NCBI RefSeq assembly: GCF_014699135.1
Contig: NZ_JACOFT010000002.1
Coordinates: 744,001 to 808,000 of the forward strand
DNA length: 64,000 bases
Direction: 5' to 3'
DNA from: Cognatundibacterium aquatile
GTDB taxonomy: Bacteria > Pseudomonadota > Gammaproteobacteria > Burkholderiales > Burkholderiaceae_D
The notes under the pieces were generated by a model. That model had not been told where the DNA came from. It searched no databases and saw only the letters and a list, made by a program, of their open reading frames with translations. The translations under genes were made by a program, and so were the position numbers. Shown one piece after another: positions 1-8,049 of the stretch (its first letter is position 1; each line of letters starts with the position of its first letter).

Positions 1-13
1 TATCAAATGTCAT
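1..13 (-). CDS. Start of the next late tail gene (only the first codons visible)
   Basis: On the minus strand an ATG at 13-11 follows a GGGAG ribosome-binding site (complement of 22-26) at 8-nt spacing and reads Met-Thr-Phe-Asp before the window ends. It lies 30 nt downstream of the tail tube gene on the same strand. In HK97-like phages the gene here usually encodes a tail assembly chaperone. Too little is visible to assign it. Confidence 0.45.
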
Positions 14-42
14 TTGAATTACTCCCTTCATTCAAGATAGGT

Positions 43-708
43 TTATTTGTTGTCGATTGTGATTTCGCCGGAGATCTTGATCGTGACGGAAATCTCTGCC
101 TTGCTATCCGTTTTCAGATCCGGGCCTGCGTACTTAGTTACAAAGCCTGAAAATGAAATCACTGTGTCATTTACCTTTCCAGGAATAACAATCTGATACG
201 GCGAAGTAATACCGTCATTCATATCGGCACGCACTAAACCCTGCACTGCGCCATTGATAAAGTTTGCTGATATTTCGCACGTCCCATTGTCTTGTAAGCC
301 AGCGACAAACTCTTTTGCTTTAGACAAGAGATGTGTTGTATCGATAGCCGATACACTGATGCCGCCCAGTTTGATGCTGGATGACTCTTCAAACAACGCG
401 TATGCGACGTTATGAGCCGTATAAGTTCCGACGACCGATGCATCACCGCCAGGTGCAATCAGCGCAGCAAATGTATAGGTCGTTGCATTCGGAACGGTCG
501 CAATAACAAACTGGCCGTTGTATGCAGATGGCGTGGCACCAGAATGGGTAACAATAGAACCGGCTACCAATCCATGCGCGGTTGCAGTGGTGACGGTTAC
601 CGTTGAACCTACTGCTGTCATCGTGCTAATGACCTTTGAAATAACAGCGGCCATTGCACCACGTTGTAAATAGCTGCCTTGTGCGCGTATTGCTTGTGAC
701 TGAGACAT
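43..708 (-). CDS. Phage major tail tube protein with an inserted beta-rich domain
   Basis: Predicted 221-residue tail tube subunit, the protein that polymerises into the inner tube of a siphophage tail. The core is at the N-terminus (from MSQSQAIRAQGSYLQRG) and from about residue 98 on (NVAYALFEESSSIKLGG, then KEFVAGLQDNGTCEISANF). The C-terminal half is rich in alternating hydrophobic beta strands. Residues about 27-95 form a separate module with the pattern VTVTTATAHGL...AYNGQFVIATVPNATTYTF, a small beta domain seen as an add-on in many phage virion proteins. The start is supported by a GGAG site. It sits after the neck genes, as expected, but a hairpin terminator separates it from them. 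The fold is inferred from position and pattern. Confidence 0.8.
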   Translation of the reverse strand: MSQSQAIRAQGSYLQRGAMAAVISKVISTMTAVGSTVTVTTATAHGLVAGSIVTHSGATPSAYNGQFVIATVPNATTYTFAALIAPGGDASVVGTYTAHNVAYALFEESSSIKLGGISVSAIDTTHLLSKAKEFVAGLQDNGTCEISANFINGAVQGLVRADMNDGITSPYQIVIPGKVNDTVISFSGFVTKYAGPDLKTDSKAEISVTIKISGEITIDNK

Positions 709-721
709 ATTTGCTCCTATA

Positions 722-747
722 AATAAAAAAACCCGCCGAAGCGGGTT
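722..747 (-). terminator. Terminator between the neck genes and the tail tube gene
   Basis: A hairpin with arms AACCCGC/GCGGGTT (730-747) is followed on the minus strand by a run of T. Late transcription runs leftward through it, so it probably reduces readthrough or stabilises the upstream mRNA, unless a Q-type antiterminator overrides it. Confidence 0.75.
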
Positions 748-778
748 GAGAAATGTTTTTAACTACTAATTCATACAG

Positions 779-1138
779 CTAATCGTAAAACCACAGCGAA
801 AAATCCTGCCAGTAACGAAACAGTTTTGTGTCAGGTTCGTATGTTCCCCCTTCGATTAAATGTACGGCTCCGAGTATTGGTGAATCCAAAATTGCATCAC
901 GAACTGCTTTTCGCAACTGGCTGGCCTGAATTACATCTGGAGAATACACATCGATCTGAAATCGCGGATTTGCGAGGCCACTATCCCCTTGCAAACTTGA
1001 ACTGCGCTTACCTACCGGCTCCGACCAGACAATATAGGGAGCCGCATCATTGGGGCCTGCAACATAAGGACGAATAGGTAGTGCAGAAAGCTGTGGAGAT
1101 GCATTCAGCGCAGTAAAAAGAGCTTCTTCAATCAGCAT
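779..1138 (-). CDS. Tail completion protein, DUF3168 / gp17 family
   Basis: 119 residues matching the SPP1 gp17-like (DUF3168) tail-to-head joining proteins. The N-terminus MLIEEALFTALNASPQLSAL is followed by a segment that ends in PYIVWSEP, then a strand FQIDVYSPD and a helix rich in KAVRDAIL, with FRYWQDFSLWFYD at the end. Members cap the tail tube at the neck. It overlaps the upstream gp10-like gene by 11 bp in the same operon. Family assignment rests on motif pattern and position. Confidence 0.75.
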   Translation of the reverse strand: MLIEEALFTALNASPQLSALPIRPYVAGPNDAAPYIVWSEPVGKRSSSLQGDSGLANPRFQIDVYSPDVIQASQLRKAVRDAILDSPILGAVHLIEGGTYEPDTKLFRYWQDFSLWFYD

Positions 1139-1517
1139 ATTTGTTAATCACTCCTAATATCCCATTTGTCAGATGATCTTTAACCGGCTCTGCAGCGGCA
1201 GCTACACCAGGTCGGAAGAACGGCTCAGCTGGCATTTTTGACGTGCCGAACTCTTTGAAAATTGCATAGTGTTCTACGCCATCCTGACCACTATGTTCGA
1301 CTTGCACCGTTGCACTGACAGTTGATTTTGCATGCGCAGATGTTGTATCGATTGCGCTAATCAGAGCTCCGGTGCTGACAGGAGCGCGACTTTGTATTTC
1401 TTTCTCAATAATTTCAGCAGACTCTAATACCAGGTTCGGTAAGGCCGCTTCAAGATCATTAATCAACCCAGCGAACGATGAATTTAATTCGCCTAATCCT
1501 TGAATATCACCCATCAT
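1128..1517 (-). CDS. HK97 gp10-like neck/tail component
   Basis: 129 residues of the HK97 gp10 family, a neck protein at the head-tail junction. Diagnostic features are a helical N-terminal third, then the motif RAPVSTGALISAI and the C-terminal motif HYAIFKEFGTSKMPAEPFFRPG. These are the hallmark AP..TG.L and EfGT.km.a.PFmrPA signatures. Two adjacent Met codons (1517 and 1514) are possible starts. It overlaps both neighbours by 11 bp, which suggests translational coupling. Confidence 0.85.
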   Translation of the reverse strand: MMGDIQGLGELNSSFAGLINDLEAALPNLVLESAEIIEKEIQSRAPVSTGALISAIDTTSAHAKSTVSATVQVEHSGQDGVEHYAIFKEFGTSKMPAEPFFRPGVAAAAEPVKDHLTNGILGVINKYAD

Positions 1518-1833
1518 TCGCCCCCTTTTTACACATCAATGTCATCCAGCGCCGATCTTTCGATTTTAGTATTGCCTCGATATCGTAAATACTTCCATCA
1601 TCATTGATGACGCGCATTGCTGGCGATAATCGGACATCACTACGAACTTTGATCGATGATGCAATCGAATTTTTAGTAGCACCGGACGCAATGTACTGGT
1701 TGCCAGATAAATCAAGTACAGATGCCCAGCACGTAAATACACGCTGCCACACAAGCAGCGGCTGGCCTACTGAACTACTACCTGAAACCAGTTGCTGCAC
1801 TTCTACAAAGCTATCCAGCTCTTCTGATCGCAT
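1507..1833 (-). CDS. Phage head closure / head-tail adaptor protein
   Basis: 108 residues of the SPP1 gp16-like head-closure family, which seals the connector after packaging. The sequence opens with SEELDSFVEVQQL and contains WQRVFTCWASVLDLSGNQYIASGAT, where the W..V...WA.v..lsg.E motif is typical. It ends in a barrel-like VINDDGSIYDIEAILKSKDRRWMTLMCKKG. The gene starts directly after the stop of the connector gene (1834) and lies in the conserved neck order connector, closure, gp10, gp17. Confidence 0.8.
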   Translation of the reverse strand: MRSEELDSFVEVQQLVSGSSSVGQPLLVWQRVFTCWASVLDLSGNQYIASGATKNSIASSIKVRSDVRLSPAMRVINDDGSIYDIEAILKSKDRRWMTLMCKKGANDG

Positions 1834-2118
1834 TTACACTCCCATTCCGACCCGGTAAGGTTGGAGCAAATTACAAAATGCCAGAGAATGAATATCCTCT
1901 GGCGCATCGTATAGCGCTCGCAGCTCAAGCAAAATCGCGGCATATACTGCGTCGGGAACATCTACATCAACACCAGCCTCATCTTTCCAAGGAATCGGAC
2001 GGTTAATAAAATTAGATGCTGACTCAATTGACGCCTTGAGTAATCGCTGAATTTTTGCGTCATCTTCACTGTTTGCGCGAAGATCCTGCCGCGCCTCTTC
2101 TAGCGTTGGTACTGGCAT
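1834..2118 (-). CDS. Head-tail connector protein, gp6-like
   Basis: 94 residues of the HK97 gp6 family, an alpha-helical ring beneath the portal. Evidence is the N-terminal TLEEARQDLR, the helix IQRLLKASIESASNFINRPI, the stretch VDVPDAVYAAILLELRALYDAPED and the terminal LLQPYR signature. The protein is short but complete for this family. It begins 2 bp after the stop of the 131-residue gene upstream. Confidence 0.85.
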   Translation of the reverse strand: MPVPTLEEARQDLRANSEDDAKIQRLLKASIESASNFINRPIPWKDEAGVDVDVPDAVYAAILLELRALYDAPEDIHSLAFCNLLQPYRVGMGV

Positions 2119-2120
2119 AC

Positions 2121-2516
2121 TTACTCGCTTTGGATGCCAGATGCAGAATCACTCTGCGAATCATTAGCAGTGTTTGCTCCGTTGCCAAACTCTGGATCTG
2201 TCATATCAGCTGATGAACTTTCAGCAGTTTTTGTAACATCTTCCGCAGTAGTTATCGTATTGGCTGCCGCCGTCTGGTCAATCGACTTATTTGCAGCGGT
2301 TTTTTTTGAAGGGGAAGTGGCTGACTTCGGCGCAGATTTAGCCGGGCTTTTTTCTTTGCCTTCTGAACTACCGTCATCTTGGTCTTCAAAACGAACTAAG
2401 CCATTTTTTCCGAGATCAGATAATGCCGCCTCAGATAATCCGGTAACGATGTCTCCCTCGTTCACATCGACATGATTGTGAATAAAGGAATGAAGTGCAA
2501 TTGCAACTTTTTTCAT
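2121..2516 (-). CDS. Small capsid-neck linker protein with a disordered tail
   Basis: 131 residues. The first 45 (AIALHSFIHNHVDVNEGDIVTG...SDLGKNGLVRFED) look like the short beta module often found between capsid and connector genes of HK97-like phages, with a GDIV strand and a DLGKNGLV end. The remainder is low complexity, rich in Ser, Thr, Ala, Lys and Asp, and probably disordered. No catalytic motif is visible. The role is unknown; a capsid accessory or neck role is inferred only from position. A terminator hairpin separates it from the capsid gene. Confidence 0.6.
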   Translation of the reverse strand: MKKVAIALHSFIHNHVDVNEGDIVTGLSEAALSDLGKNGLVRFEDQDDGSSEGKEKSPAKSAPKSATSPSKKTAANKSIDQTAAANTITTAEDVTKTAESSSADMTDPEFGNGANTANDSQSDSASGIQSE

Positions 2517-2527
2517 GTCTTTCTCCT

Positions 2528-2568
2528 GAAAAATCCAGACCAGATTTACTGTGCCTGGTCTGGATTTT
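2528..2568. terminator. Terminator after the capsid gene
   Basis: Long arms (AAATCCAGACCAG at 2531-2543, CTGGTCTGGATTT at 2555-2567) around an 11-nt loop, flanked by A-rich and T-rich sequence. This gives a rho-independent terminator that works in both directions. It lies between the capsid gene and the linker gene and would lower downstream expression relative to the capsid. Confidence 0.8.
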
Positions 2569-2594
2569 ATTTACATCAATAAAGCAAGAATAAA

Positions 2595-3764
2595 TTACAC
2601 AGGTGTCACTTTGCCTTTAACGAAGGCTTCAGGACGGTAGACGGCCATCGCCAAACGCTCTTCCGCTAAGATTGTCACCAGGTTGTTGACGAAATCATCT
2701 TCATTCTCTGTCGCTACGGTAACTTGCGCTTGCTGACGATCAAATAACTGCGCACCAAGCTGGAAAGCACCAACTAAGAAATTATCAACAGTCATTGCTT
2801 GCGTCGTAACTACCGGACGGCCCCACAATGCTGGCTGCGCTAACGATTGTGGATTGGCAAAAACATACGCGCCGGTGCTATCTTTCAGCAACTCAATGCC
2901 AGCCCAGTCTATCGGGTTCAATACGATGCCGGTAGACGGGTATTCAGCCAGCTCAGCTTGCAGCAATGCCAGGCGTAAGATATCGATACGCGTCGCATTG
3001 GCAATGACCAGCGGTGCAGCGTAGGCTGTTGCCTGAGTGTGGATGCCGTGAAGATTATTACCGACACCAGAACCTTTTAACAATTGAGCCTCTTCTACAA
3101 GACCGAGGCCATAACGCAATTTCACGTCAATCAACGATTGCAATTGAGGAAAGTCCGAAAGGATTTCTGTCGATGCTTTAATGAAGTGCGGAATCTTAAC
3201 AACCGGTGCTTGTTTCAGATCATACGTAATACTTGACTCTGGCTTACGCGCACCTTCTGCCGTGGTTGCTGCAGCATTGGTAAAGCCACTTTCTTGCAGA
3301 TACTGCACAAGATTGGAACCAGTGCGACCAGGAGAGATCAGGTCGCGAATAGTCAAGCGACGTTGTGCAGACGTCTGCACACCAGGTAAGCGGTCAGGTG
3401 CCACGCCATCACCAGCGCTGGCCGCTAAACTAGTGATGGCTTTTACTTGGAATGAAAAACTGCTCTTCGAGTTGCGATTTTCGATGTATTTTTTAAATTC
3501 TTCAGAGTCAATCAGCTGTTCACCGATACTCTTTTGCTGATTATTTCCGTCTGGATTCCCATTGCGAACTGCTTTTTGCTCGACTTCTGTCAGGCGAGCT
3601 TGTAACTCGCCTTGCTTTACCAGCAGCTCATCAACGGTCGACTTTGTTTCTTTTGTCATGTCGCCCGCTTTTTTGGCTTCTGCCAGTGCTTTTTCACCGT
3701 GTTCTTTCACTTGATCACTGATTTTTTTCAGTTCCAGTGCGATTTCTGTGTTTTCGTCTGCCAT
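2595..3764 (-). CDS. HK97-family major capsid protein
   Basis: 389-residue HK97-fold major capsid protein. Residues 1-70 are a charged, helical delta domain (EIALELKKISDQVKEHGEKALAEAKK...TEVEQKAVRNG) of the type that scaffolds assembly and is removed by the prohead protease. The mature shell domain then includes RRLTIRDLISPGRTGSNLVQYLQESGFTN, ASTEILSDFPQLQSLID, GTG-like loop KGSGVGNNLHGIHTQA and the C-terminal NLVTILAEERLAMAVYRPEAFVKGKV. The protease and portal genes lie upstream in the canonical order. The reading frame also carries the perfect palindrome at 3364-3381. Confidence 0.97.
   Translation of the reverse strand: MADENTEIALELKKISDQVKEHGEKALAEAKKAGDMTKETKSTVDELLVKQGELQARLTEVEQKAVRNGNPDGNNQQKSIGEQLIDSEEFKKYIENRNSKSSFSFQVKAITSLAASAGDGVAPDRLPGVQTSAQRRLTIRDLISPGRTGSNLVQYLQESGFTNAAATTAEGARKPESSITYDLKQAPVVKIPHFIKASTEILSDFPQLQSLIDVKLRYGLGLVEEAQLLKGSGVGNNLHGIHTQATAYAAPLVIANATRIDILRLALLQAELAEYPSTGIVLNPIDWAGIELLKDSTGAYVFANPQSLAQPALWGRPVVTTQAMTVDNFLVGAFQLGAQLFDRQQAQVTVATENEDDFVNNLVTILAEERLAMAVYRPEAFVKGKVTPV
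3364..3381. repeat. Perfect 18-bp palindrome (candidate ParB/regulator site, copy 1)
   Basis: TGTGCAGACGTCTGCACA reads the same on both strands and lies inside the capsid gene. The inner 16 bp recur exactly at 18896-18911 and with one mismatch at 8422-8437. Size and symmetry match parS-type sites bound by ParB/KorB proteins. Binding is inferred. Confidence 0.6.
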
Positions 3765-3772
3765 GATTGATC

Positions 3773-4447
3773 CTATATAGAAAGTTTAAAATTCTGCAAC
3801 ACTGATAGTGCATCGCTGTTTTTGCCACCGGACTCACTCCGGGAAAGCAGTTCTTTCAAGCCCTTGCTCGCGATAATGGTGGCTTGAGATTTCGAATATC
3901 CTGACTCTCTCAGGAAATCCTCGAATTGGGATAACGTAGGTAAATTGCCCTGCGCCAGAATGGATTTAACGCTTTCGATTTGCGCTTCAACGTTAGCTGC
4001 GAACGTAACAGGGCTAATTTCCTGTAAATCCAGCTTAATCAACGTTCTAACACCGGTCTTTTCGTTCCAACTGTCTTCCAGCACGTAATAGCCGATGGAC
4101 AGCCCCTTAACGACACGCCGCTTCATCAAAGCGTGAACCTCCGCAGCACGTGGAATCTGGTTCACGAGTAACCAACCTTCGACTCTCAGACCATGTGAAT
4201 CTTCCTGCAATATGTCGTAGCCACCAATCGGCTCATATGGCCGGTGGTTCCATAGGGCAGGCAATGGATCGCCTGATGCCTTGATTGCGGCGATACTCTC
4301 TTTAAACGCACCGGGAGCGACGATTTCTTTGTAAGAATCGATATTGCCAAAGACCGAGCCATAACCAGTAAAAGTGCCATCTTCATTAACGACATCGGTC
4401 TTGAAAGCAAATTGCTTATGCTGAATACCTTTATTCTTGTGTTTCAT
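3773..4447 (-). CDS. HK97-family prohead protease
   Basis: 224-residue serine protease of the U35/HK97 gp4 type, which trims capsid delta domains inside the prohead. The N-terminal FTGYGSVFGNIDSYKEIVAPGAF motif is diagnostic, followed by LWNHRPYEPIGG (catalytic His), HGLRVEGWLL and KGLSIGYYV (catalytic Ser). The C-terminal third is helical. Its start overlaps the portal stop by 4 bp (ATGA), and it lies 8 bp before the capsid gene, the standard portal-protease-capsid order. Confidence 0.95.
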   Translation of the reverse strand: MKHKNKGIQHKQFAFKTDVVNEDGTFTGYGSVFGNIDSYKEIVAPGAFKESIAAIKASGDPLPALWNHRPYEPIGGYDILQEDSHGLRVEGWLLVNQIPRAAEVHALMKRRVVKGLSIGYYVLEDSWNEKTGVRTLIKLDLQEISPVTFAANVEAQIESVKSILAQGNLPTLSQFEDFLRESGYSKSQATIIASKGLKELLSRSESGGKNSDALSVLQNFKLSI

Positions 4448-5736
4448 TCGTTTCCTTTCGGTGATTGGTTTAGCCAGGCATTAAGCGCATCTTTTGCCGC
4501 TGCAGAGTCCGTTTTTTGCCCTAAGAGATCGATGGGCATCATGTTTGATTGCACGGTTAACACAGCGGCATTTCCGCCCATTGGCGGGCGATTTTCTAAG
4601 ATGCGGCAATCGTCGCGAGTAAAGATGCCGTTCTGTGTCATTGCTGAGTAAAACGATGCCCGTGCCGCACTATCAGCGCGTAGCAAGCCTTCCATGGCGA
4701 ATTCTGAGAAGTAGCGGTTACGCTCTACTGGATTAAGCAGGCTTTTGCGCACACCTTGCTCAATACGAACGCACCATGGGCGCAGAACAAACGTGAGAAA
4801 GGCAATCATTTGCTGCTCTATACCAGTACCCCAAGTCGTTGATTTTTCAGCGTGACCAACCATGAACGGTGGAACACGGAACCAGCGACAGATTTCTTCA
4901 ACGTTGAATTGGCGGCTACTCAGCAATTGAGCATCAGCTGGGTTAAACGTCAGTTGATGGAACCCGGCACCTTTTTCCAGCACCATGACGCCGCCAGTTT
5001 TTGATACTTTATCGACGTGCTTACGTATGTCTTCGCGCTGATCTGGCTTTAACACACTATCCATCGTCACAATGCCAGGTGAGCGCATGGCGTCTTTAAA
5101 TGTTTCAGCGCTGGCGCGATCAGTCGCCATAGCTGAACCAAACACATTAGCGCCGTAAGCGATGGGAGAAATGCCACTGATGCCGTCTACACTGAATGCG
5201 GGTAAATGCATCATGTCGGATTCAAGAATCTGTCTGCGCGTTCCATCTGGATTGGTGTACCAAAATTCGATTTCACCAGCACGATTTCGTCGTGGGCGCT
5301 GCATTTTTTCCGGCAACAGAAAATCAAGTGCAACAATGCGTGTACCGATGCGACGAATCTCAATATATGCCGCGCCCCAAAGCAACATAGAAGCCAGCAC
5401 AACTTCCCAGAAGGTGACCGCACTCATATCCGCATTTGGCTGACTATGCAAAATTTCATACAGCGGATGGCTCACTGCCGTTTTACGCGTTCCATCCGGG
5501 AGTTTTTCAAAAAACCCGAGTGGCAATGTTGAGATCGTTTCCGCAATCAGCCGGACACATGCCATCGCTGTACTGAGTTGCAACGCCGAATCAACTGTTA
5601 CGCGCTGGCCTGACCAGTTCGACCCGCTAAGCCAAGCGTCCCAAAACTCTCCATTGGTAAGTGAAATCGGCACTCCGAGCCATTGCAGGACGCTGGCCTT
5701 GATGCGTCCTATCGGTTTTTGTTTTGTCTGTGTCAT
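4444..5736 (-). CDS. HK97-family phage portal protein
   Basis: 430-residue portal, the dodecameric ring through which DNA enters and leaves the head. Motifs include STAMACVRLIAETISTLPLGFFEKLPDGTRK, PLYEILHSQPNADMSAVTFWE, the Q/S-rich FNVEEICRWFRVPPFMVGHAEKSTTWGTGIEQQ signature of HK97-type portals, and TRDDCRILENRPPMGG near the C-terminus. It overlaps terL by 4 bp upstream and the protease by 4 bp downstream, so the packaging and maturation genes form a tightly coupled operon. Confidence 0.96.
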   Translation of the reverse strand: MTQTKQKPIGRIKASVLQWLGVPISLTNGEFWDAWLSGSNWSGQRVTVDSALQLSTAMACVRLIAETISTLPLGFFEKLPDGTRKTAVSHPLYEILHSQPNADMSAVTFWEVVLASMLLWGAAYIEIRRIGTRIVALDFLLPEKMQRPRRNRAGEIEFWYTNPDGTRRQILESDMMHLPAFSVDGISGISPIAYGANVFGSAMATDRASAETFKDAMRSPGIVTMDSVLKPDQREDIRKHVDKVSKTGGVMVLEKGAGFHQLTFNPADAQLLSSRQFNVEEICRWFRVPPFMVGHAEKSTTWGTGIEQQMIAFLTFVLRPWCVRIEQGVRKSLLNPVERNRYFSEFAMEGLLRADSAARASFYSAMTQNGIFTRDDCRILENRPPMGGNAAVLTVQSNMMPIDLLGQKTDSAAAKDALNAWLNQSPKGNE

Positions 5737-7574
5737 GTGATGATCGGATTATGTAAAAATTCGTCAAGACTACTTTCGCTAACAGCTGCTGCACGTGATA
5801 GCGCCATGACGGTCGCGACAATGCCGTCGATACGCCCGTTGTCGTTCGACTTCTTTTTGTCAGGTCGGTAATTGCCATTGGTATCGAAGAGAAGCGCTAC
5901 GTTCATTGCACACCAGCGCAGCACTGGATTGCCGCTATGCTGAAACTGCTTGCTATAGACCAGCTCTTCAAGTTTTTTACTACCCGGATACATGCCGCCA
6001 GTGTTTTGAGGCACTTCGACTAGCGGCACATTCATATCAAGCAGCTCGTTCGCTAGTTGCAAGGCATTCCAACGATCAAAGCCAATTTCCTTGACTTCGT
6101 ATTGCTGCATCGCTCGTAGAATCTGCAACTTCACTTGGTTGTAGTCGGTTACATTTCCCTCTGTTCCGATCAGCCATCCTTCTTTCTGCCATCGTTTATA
6201 CGGGGCGGCGTCGTCATGCTCTTGTGTGTCTATTTTTTCTTGAGGACACCAAAACCATACCAATACATACCATTCGCCACCCTCTTGATCGGGTGGGAAA
6301 ACGAGCGAAAATGCGGTCAAATCGCGAGTTGATGCGAGGTCAAGACCGCCATAACAGAGACGACCGCGTAGCATTTCGGGATCAAACTTCTTACTACCCT
6401 TGTCCCAAACATTTACGCTGAACCAGCCATCAGCGCTGTTACACCAGATATTCAAATCCTTGGTCAGAAAATTAACCAGCGCACCGGGTAAAGCAGCTGC
6501 TTTTAGCGCCATTCCGCGCATGTATTCCAGCGTCTTTGACTTACCTAGCCCCGGATTGGCTTTAATCCAGTTGGATTCGTCAAACGGGTCATCGCCGTCA
6601 TCCAGCGTGTAGATATAACCAAAAAATGCATCGTTGATTCGCTTGCCTTCGAGAACAGAGATCAGGTACGACCGTACCTCTGTACAAATACCGTCAAGAA
6701 TGAAACCAGCAGTGGTGATCGCCGAGAGCAAAGGCTCAAAACGCGCACCCAGCGCTGATTCCATTACGTCCCATACATCGCGAGTCTTTTGCGCATGCAG
6801 CTCATCGAACAAAATTGCCGATGGGTTAAGTCCATCAAGGTTTTCTGCATTTGCTGGCAATGGTGCAAAGATCGACGTGTCGCATTCGACTTTTTCCTGA
6901 TTCAAACCACCAAAGACTTTGAATGATCTGGCAATGCCAGGAGATCGGCGCACCCAGCGCTTGATATTGTCAAATGCTGGTTTAAAAACAGTCATTGCTT
7001 GTGATCGCGTTGTCGCTACTGCATAGACCTCAGCGCCAATCTCACCAGCCATTGAAAATAGATATGCCCCTTGTGGCCCTTTCCATGTCGACTTACCATT
7101 TTTACGAGCGACTTCTTCATACCCACGTGAGAACCGGCGACCACCATCAGCTCGCCGCCAGCCATAGAGAACCGCCGTCCAAAATCTTTGCCATGGGTCA
7201 AGCAAAATTGGCTTTCCTGCCAGCGGTCCTTTGATGTGAACGAAAAAAGTTTCAATGTAGTTGATGACGTGCCAGCCATGATCAGGAACAAATTTCAATC
7301 CGCGCTTATGGCCGTGAATCAGATCATCATAGTGACGCTTGACCGCTAAGTAGACTAGACGACCGGTGAGGATATCGCCCCGCAATACCGGCAGACCGTA
7401 CTCGATATCCCACTGGTGCAACTCGGGCGGCGTTAGTTGAGCGACCTTTTTTGCGGAGAGGACATGGCGTGGTTTACGAGATCGCTGAACAGATCGTCTT
7501 GTCCGCCCCTTTCCCCCGTGTCCTTCCTTACTCTGGCCAGTGACGGTATCGTCAGGCATGCTTTCGGTAGCCAT
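5733..7574 (-). CDS. Terminase large subunit
   Basis: 613-residue packaging motor and nuclease. The ATPase has a Walker A variant ARKNGKST (156-163), a following adenine-motif region AEVYAVATTRSQA and a Walker B ILFDEL (254-259). The nuclease domain begins at GGLDLASTRDLTAFS (Asp 412) and contains LLDMNVPLVEVPQNTGGMYPGSKKLEELV and a final NGRIDGIVATVMAL metal-binding motif. The first roughly 45 residues are basic and low in complexity, and they overlap the small subunit gene by 142 bp. No good later start exists in this frame, so the long overlap looks real. Confidence 0.96.
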   Translation of the reverse strand: MATESMPDDTVTGQSKEGHGGKGRTRRSVQRSRKPRHVLSAKKVAQLTPPELHQWDIEYGLPVLRGDILTGRLVYLAVKRHYDDLIHGHKRGLKFVPDHGWHVINYIETFFVHIKGPLAGKPILLDPWQRFWTAVLYGWRRADGGRRFSRGYEEVARKNGKSTWKGPQGAYLFSMAGEIGAEVYAVATTRSQAMTVFKPAFDNIKRWVRRSPGIARSFKVFGGLNQEKVECDTSIFAPLPANAENLDGLNPSAILFDELHAQKTRDVWDVMESALGARFEPLLSAITTAGFILDGICTEVRSYLISVLEGKRINDAFFGYIYTLDDGDDPFDESNWIKANPGLGKSKTLEYMRGMALKAAALPGALVNFLTKDLNIWCNSADGWFSVNVWDKGSKKFDPEMLRGRLCYGGLDLASTRDLTAFSLVFPPDQEGGEWYVLVWFWCPQEKIDTQEHDDAAPYKRWQKEGWLIGTEGNVTDYNQVKLQILRAMQQYEVKEIGFDRWNALQLANELLDMNVPLVEVPQNTGGMYPGSKKLEELVYSKQFQHSGNPVLRWCAMNVALLFDTNGNYRPDKKKSNDNGRIDGIVATVMALSRAAAVSESSLDEFLHNPIIT

Positions 7575-7918
7575 TGGCCAAGCTCCATTTTTAATCGTTT
7601 CTCATCTTCAGCCCACGGCGTTGGCGTTGCCCAGCCGGTCTTTGAAACTTGCGAACGACCTTTTCTCTCACATTCTTCAGACGCTTTGATCCAATCGACG
7701 AACGTTCTGACAATGACTCCAATCGAAATACCAGCAGTTAAATGCTCAATGCCAGCCTCACGTAACGACTGGCAGATGTAGTCATACACTTGCTGCTCGC
7801 GATCTTTTAATTCAATGATTGGCGGTGGATCTGGCGACGTAATGTCGGCACCAGATCCACTGACTGAATTACCGCCAACAGCTGGCAATTCAGTCATGAA
7901 ATTTGGTTTTGTATTCAT
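7433..7918 (-). CDS. P27-family terminase small subunit
   Basis: Small terminase of the phage P27 type, which recognises the packaging site. The core is ELKDREQQVYDYICQSLREAGIEHLTAGISIGVIVRTFVDWI, followed by GWATPTPWAEDEKRLKMELGQWLPKACLTIPSLARVRKD, the GW.q.tp......K.l......lgltP.sR.r motif of the family. I chose the Met at 7918 (161 residues). An in-frame Met at 7987 would add 23 residues that cross the GC-rich CCCCCGGGGGG element and look unlike protein. Neither start has a strong ribosome-binding site. The C-terminal end overlaps terL. Confidence 0.85.
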   Translation of the reverse strand: MNTKPNFMTELPAVGGNSVSGSGADITSPDPPPIIELKDREQQVYDYICQSLREAGIEHLTAGISIGVIVRTFVDWIKASEECERKGRSQVSKTGWATPTPWAEDEKRLKMELGQWLPKACLTIPSLARVRKDTGERGGQDDLFSDLVNHAMSSPQKRSLN

Positions 7919-8049
7919 GGGAATAGATATTTGAGTAAAAGTACAGACGCTGATGTAAACCCCCGGGGGGTAGTTTTCGCTTTCCATAAATTTCTAGGTA
8001 AGCTGACGGTTTCCGCTCGCGCATTTTTAGACTTTTGACCCACCCCACC
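7919..8049. other. Candidate cos / packaging region between HNH and terminase genes
   Basis: 131 bp without a convincing gene, between the HNH gene and the small terminase gene. It contains CCCCCGGGGGG (7960-7970), a second C-rich tract near 8040 and AT-rich flanks. HNH proteins adjacent to the terminase genes assist cos cleavage in HK97-type phages, and cos usually lies just upstream of terS. The assignment is positional; no cleavage site can be read directly. Confidence 0.35.
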
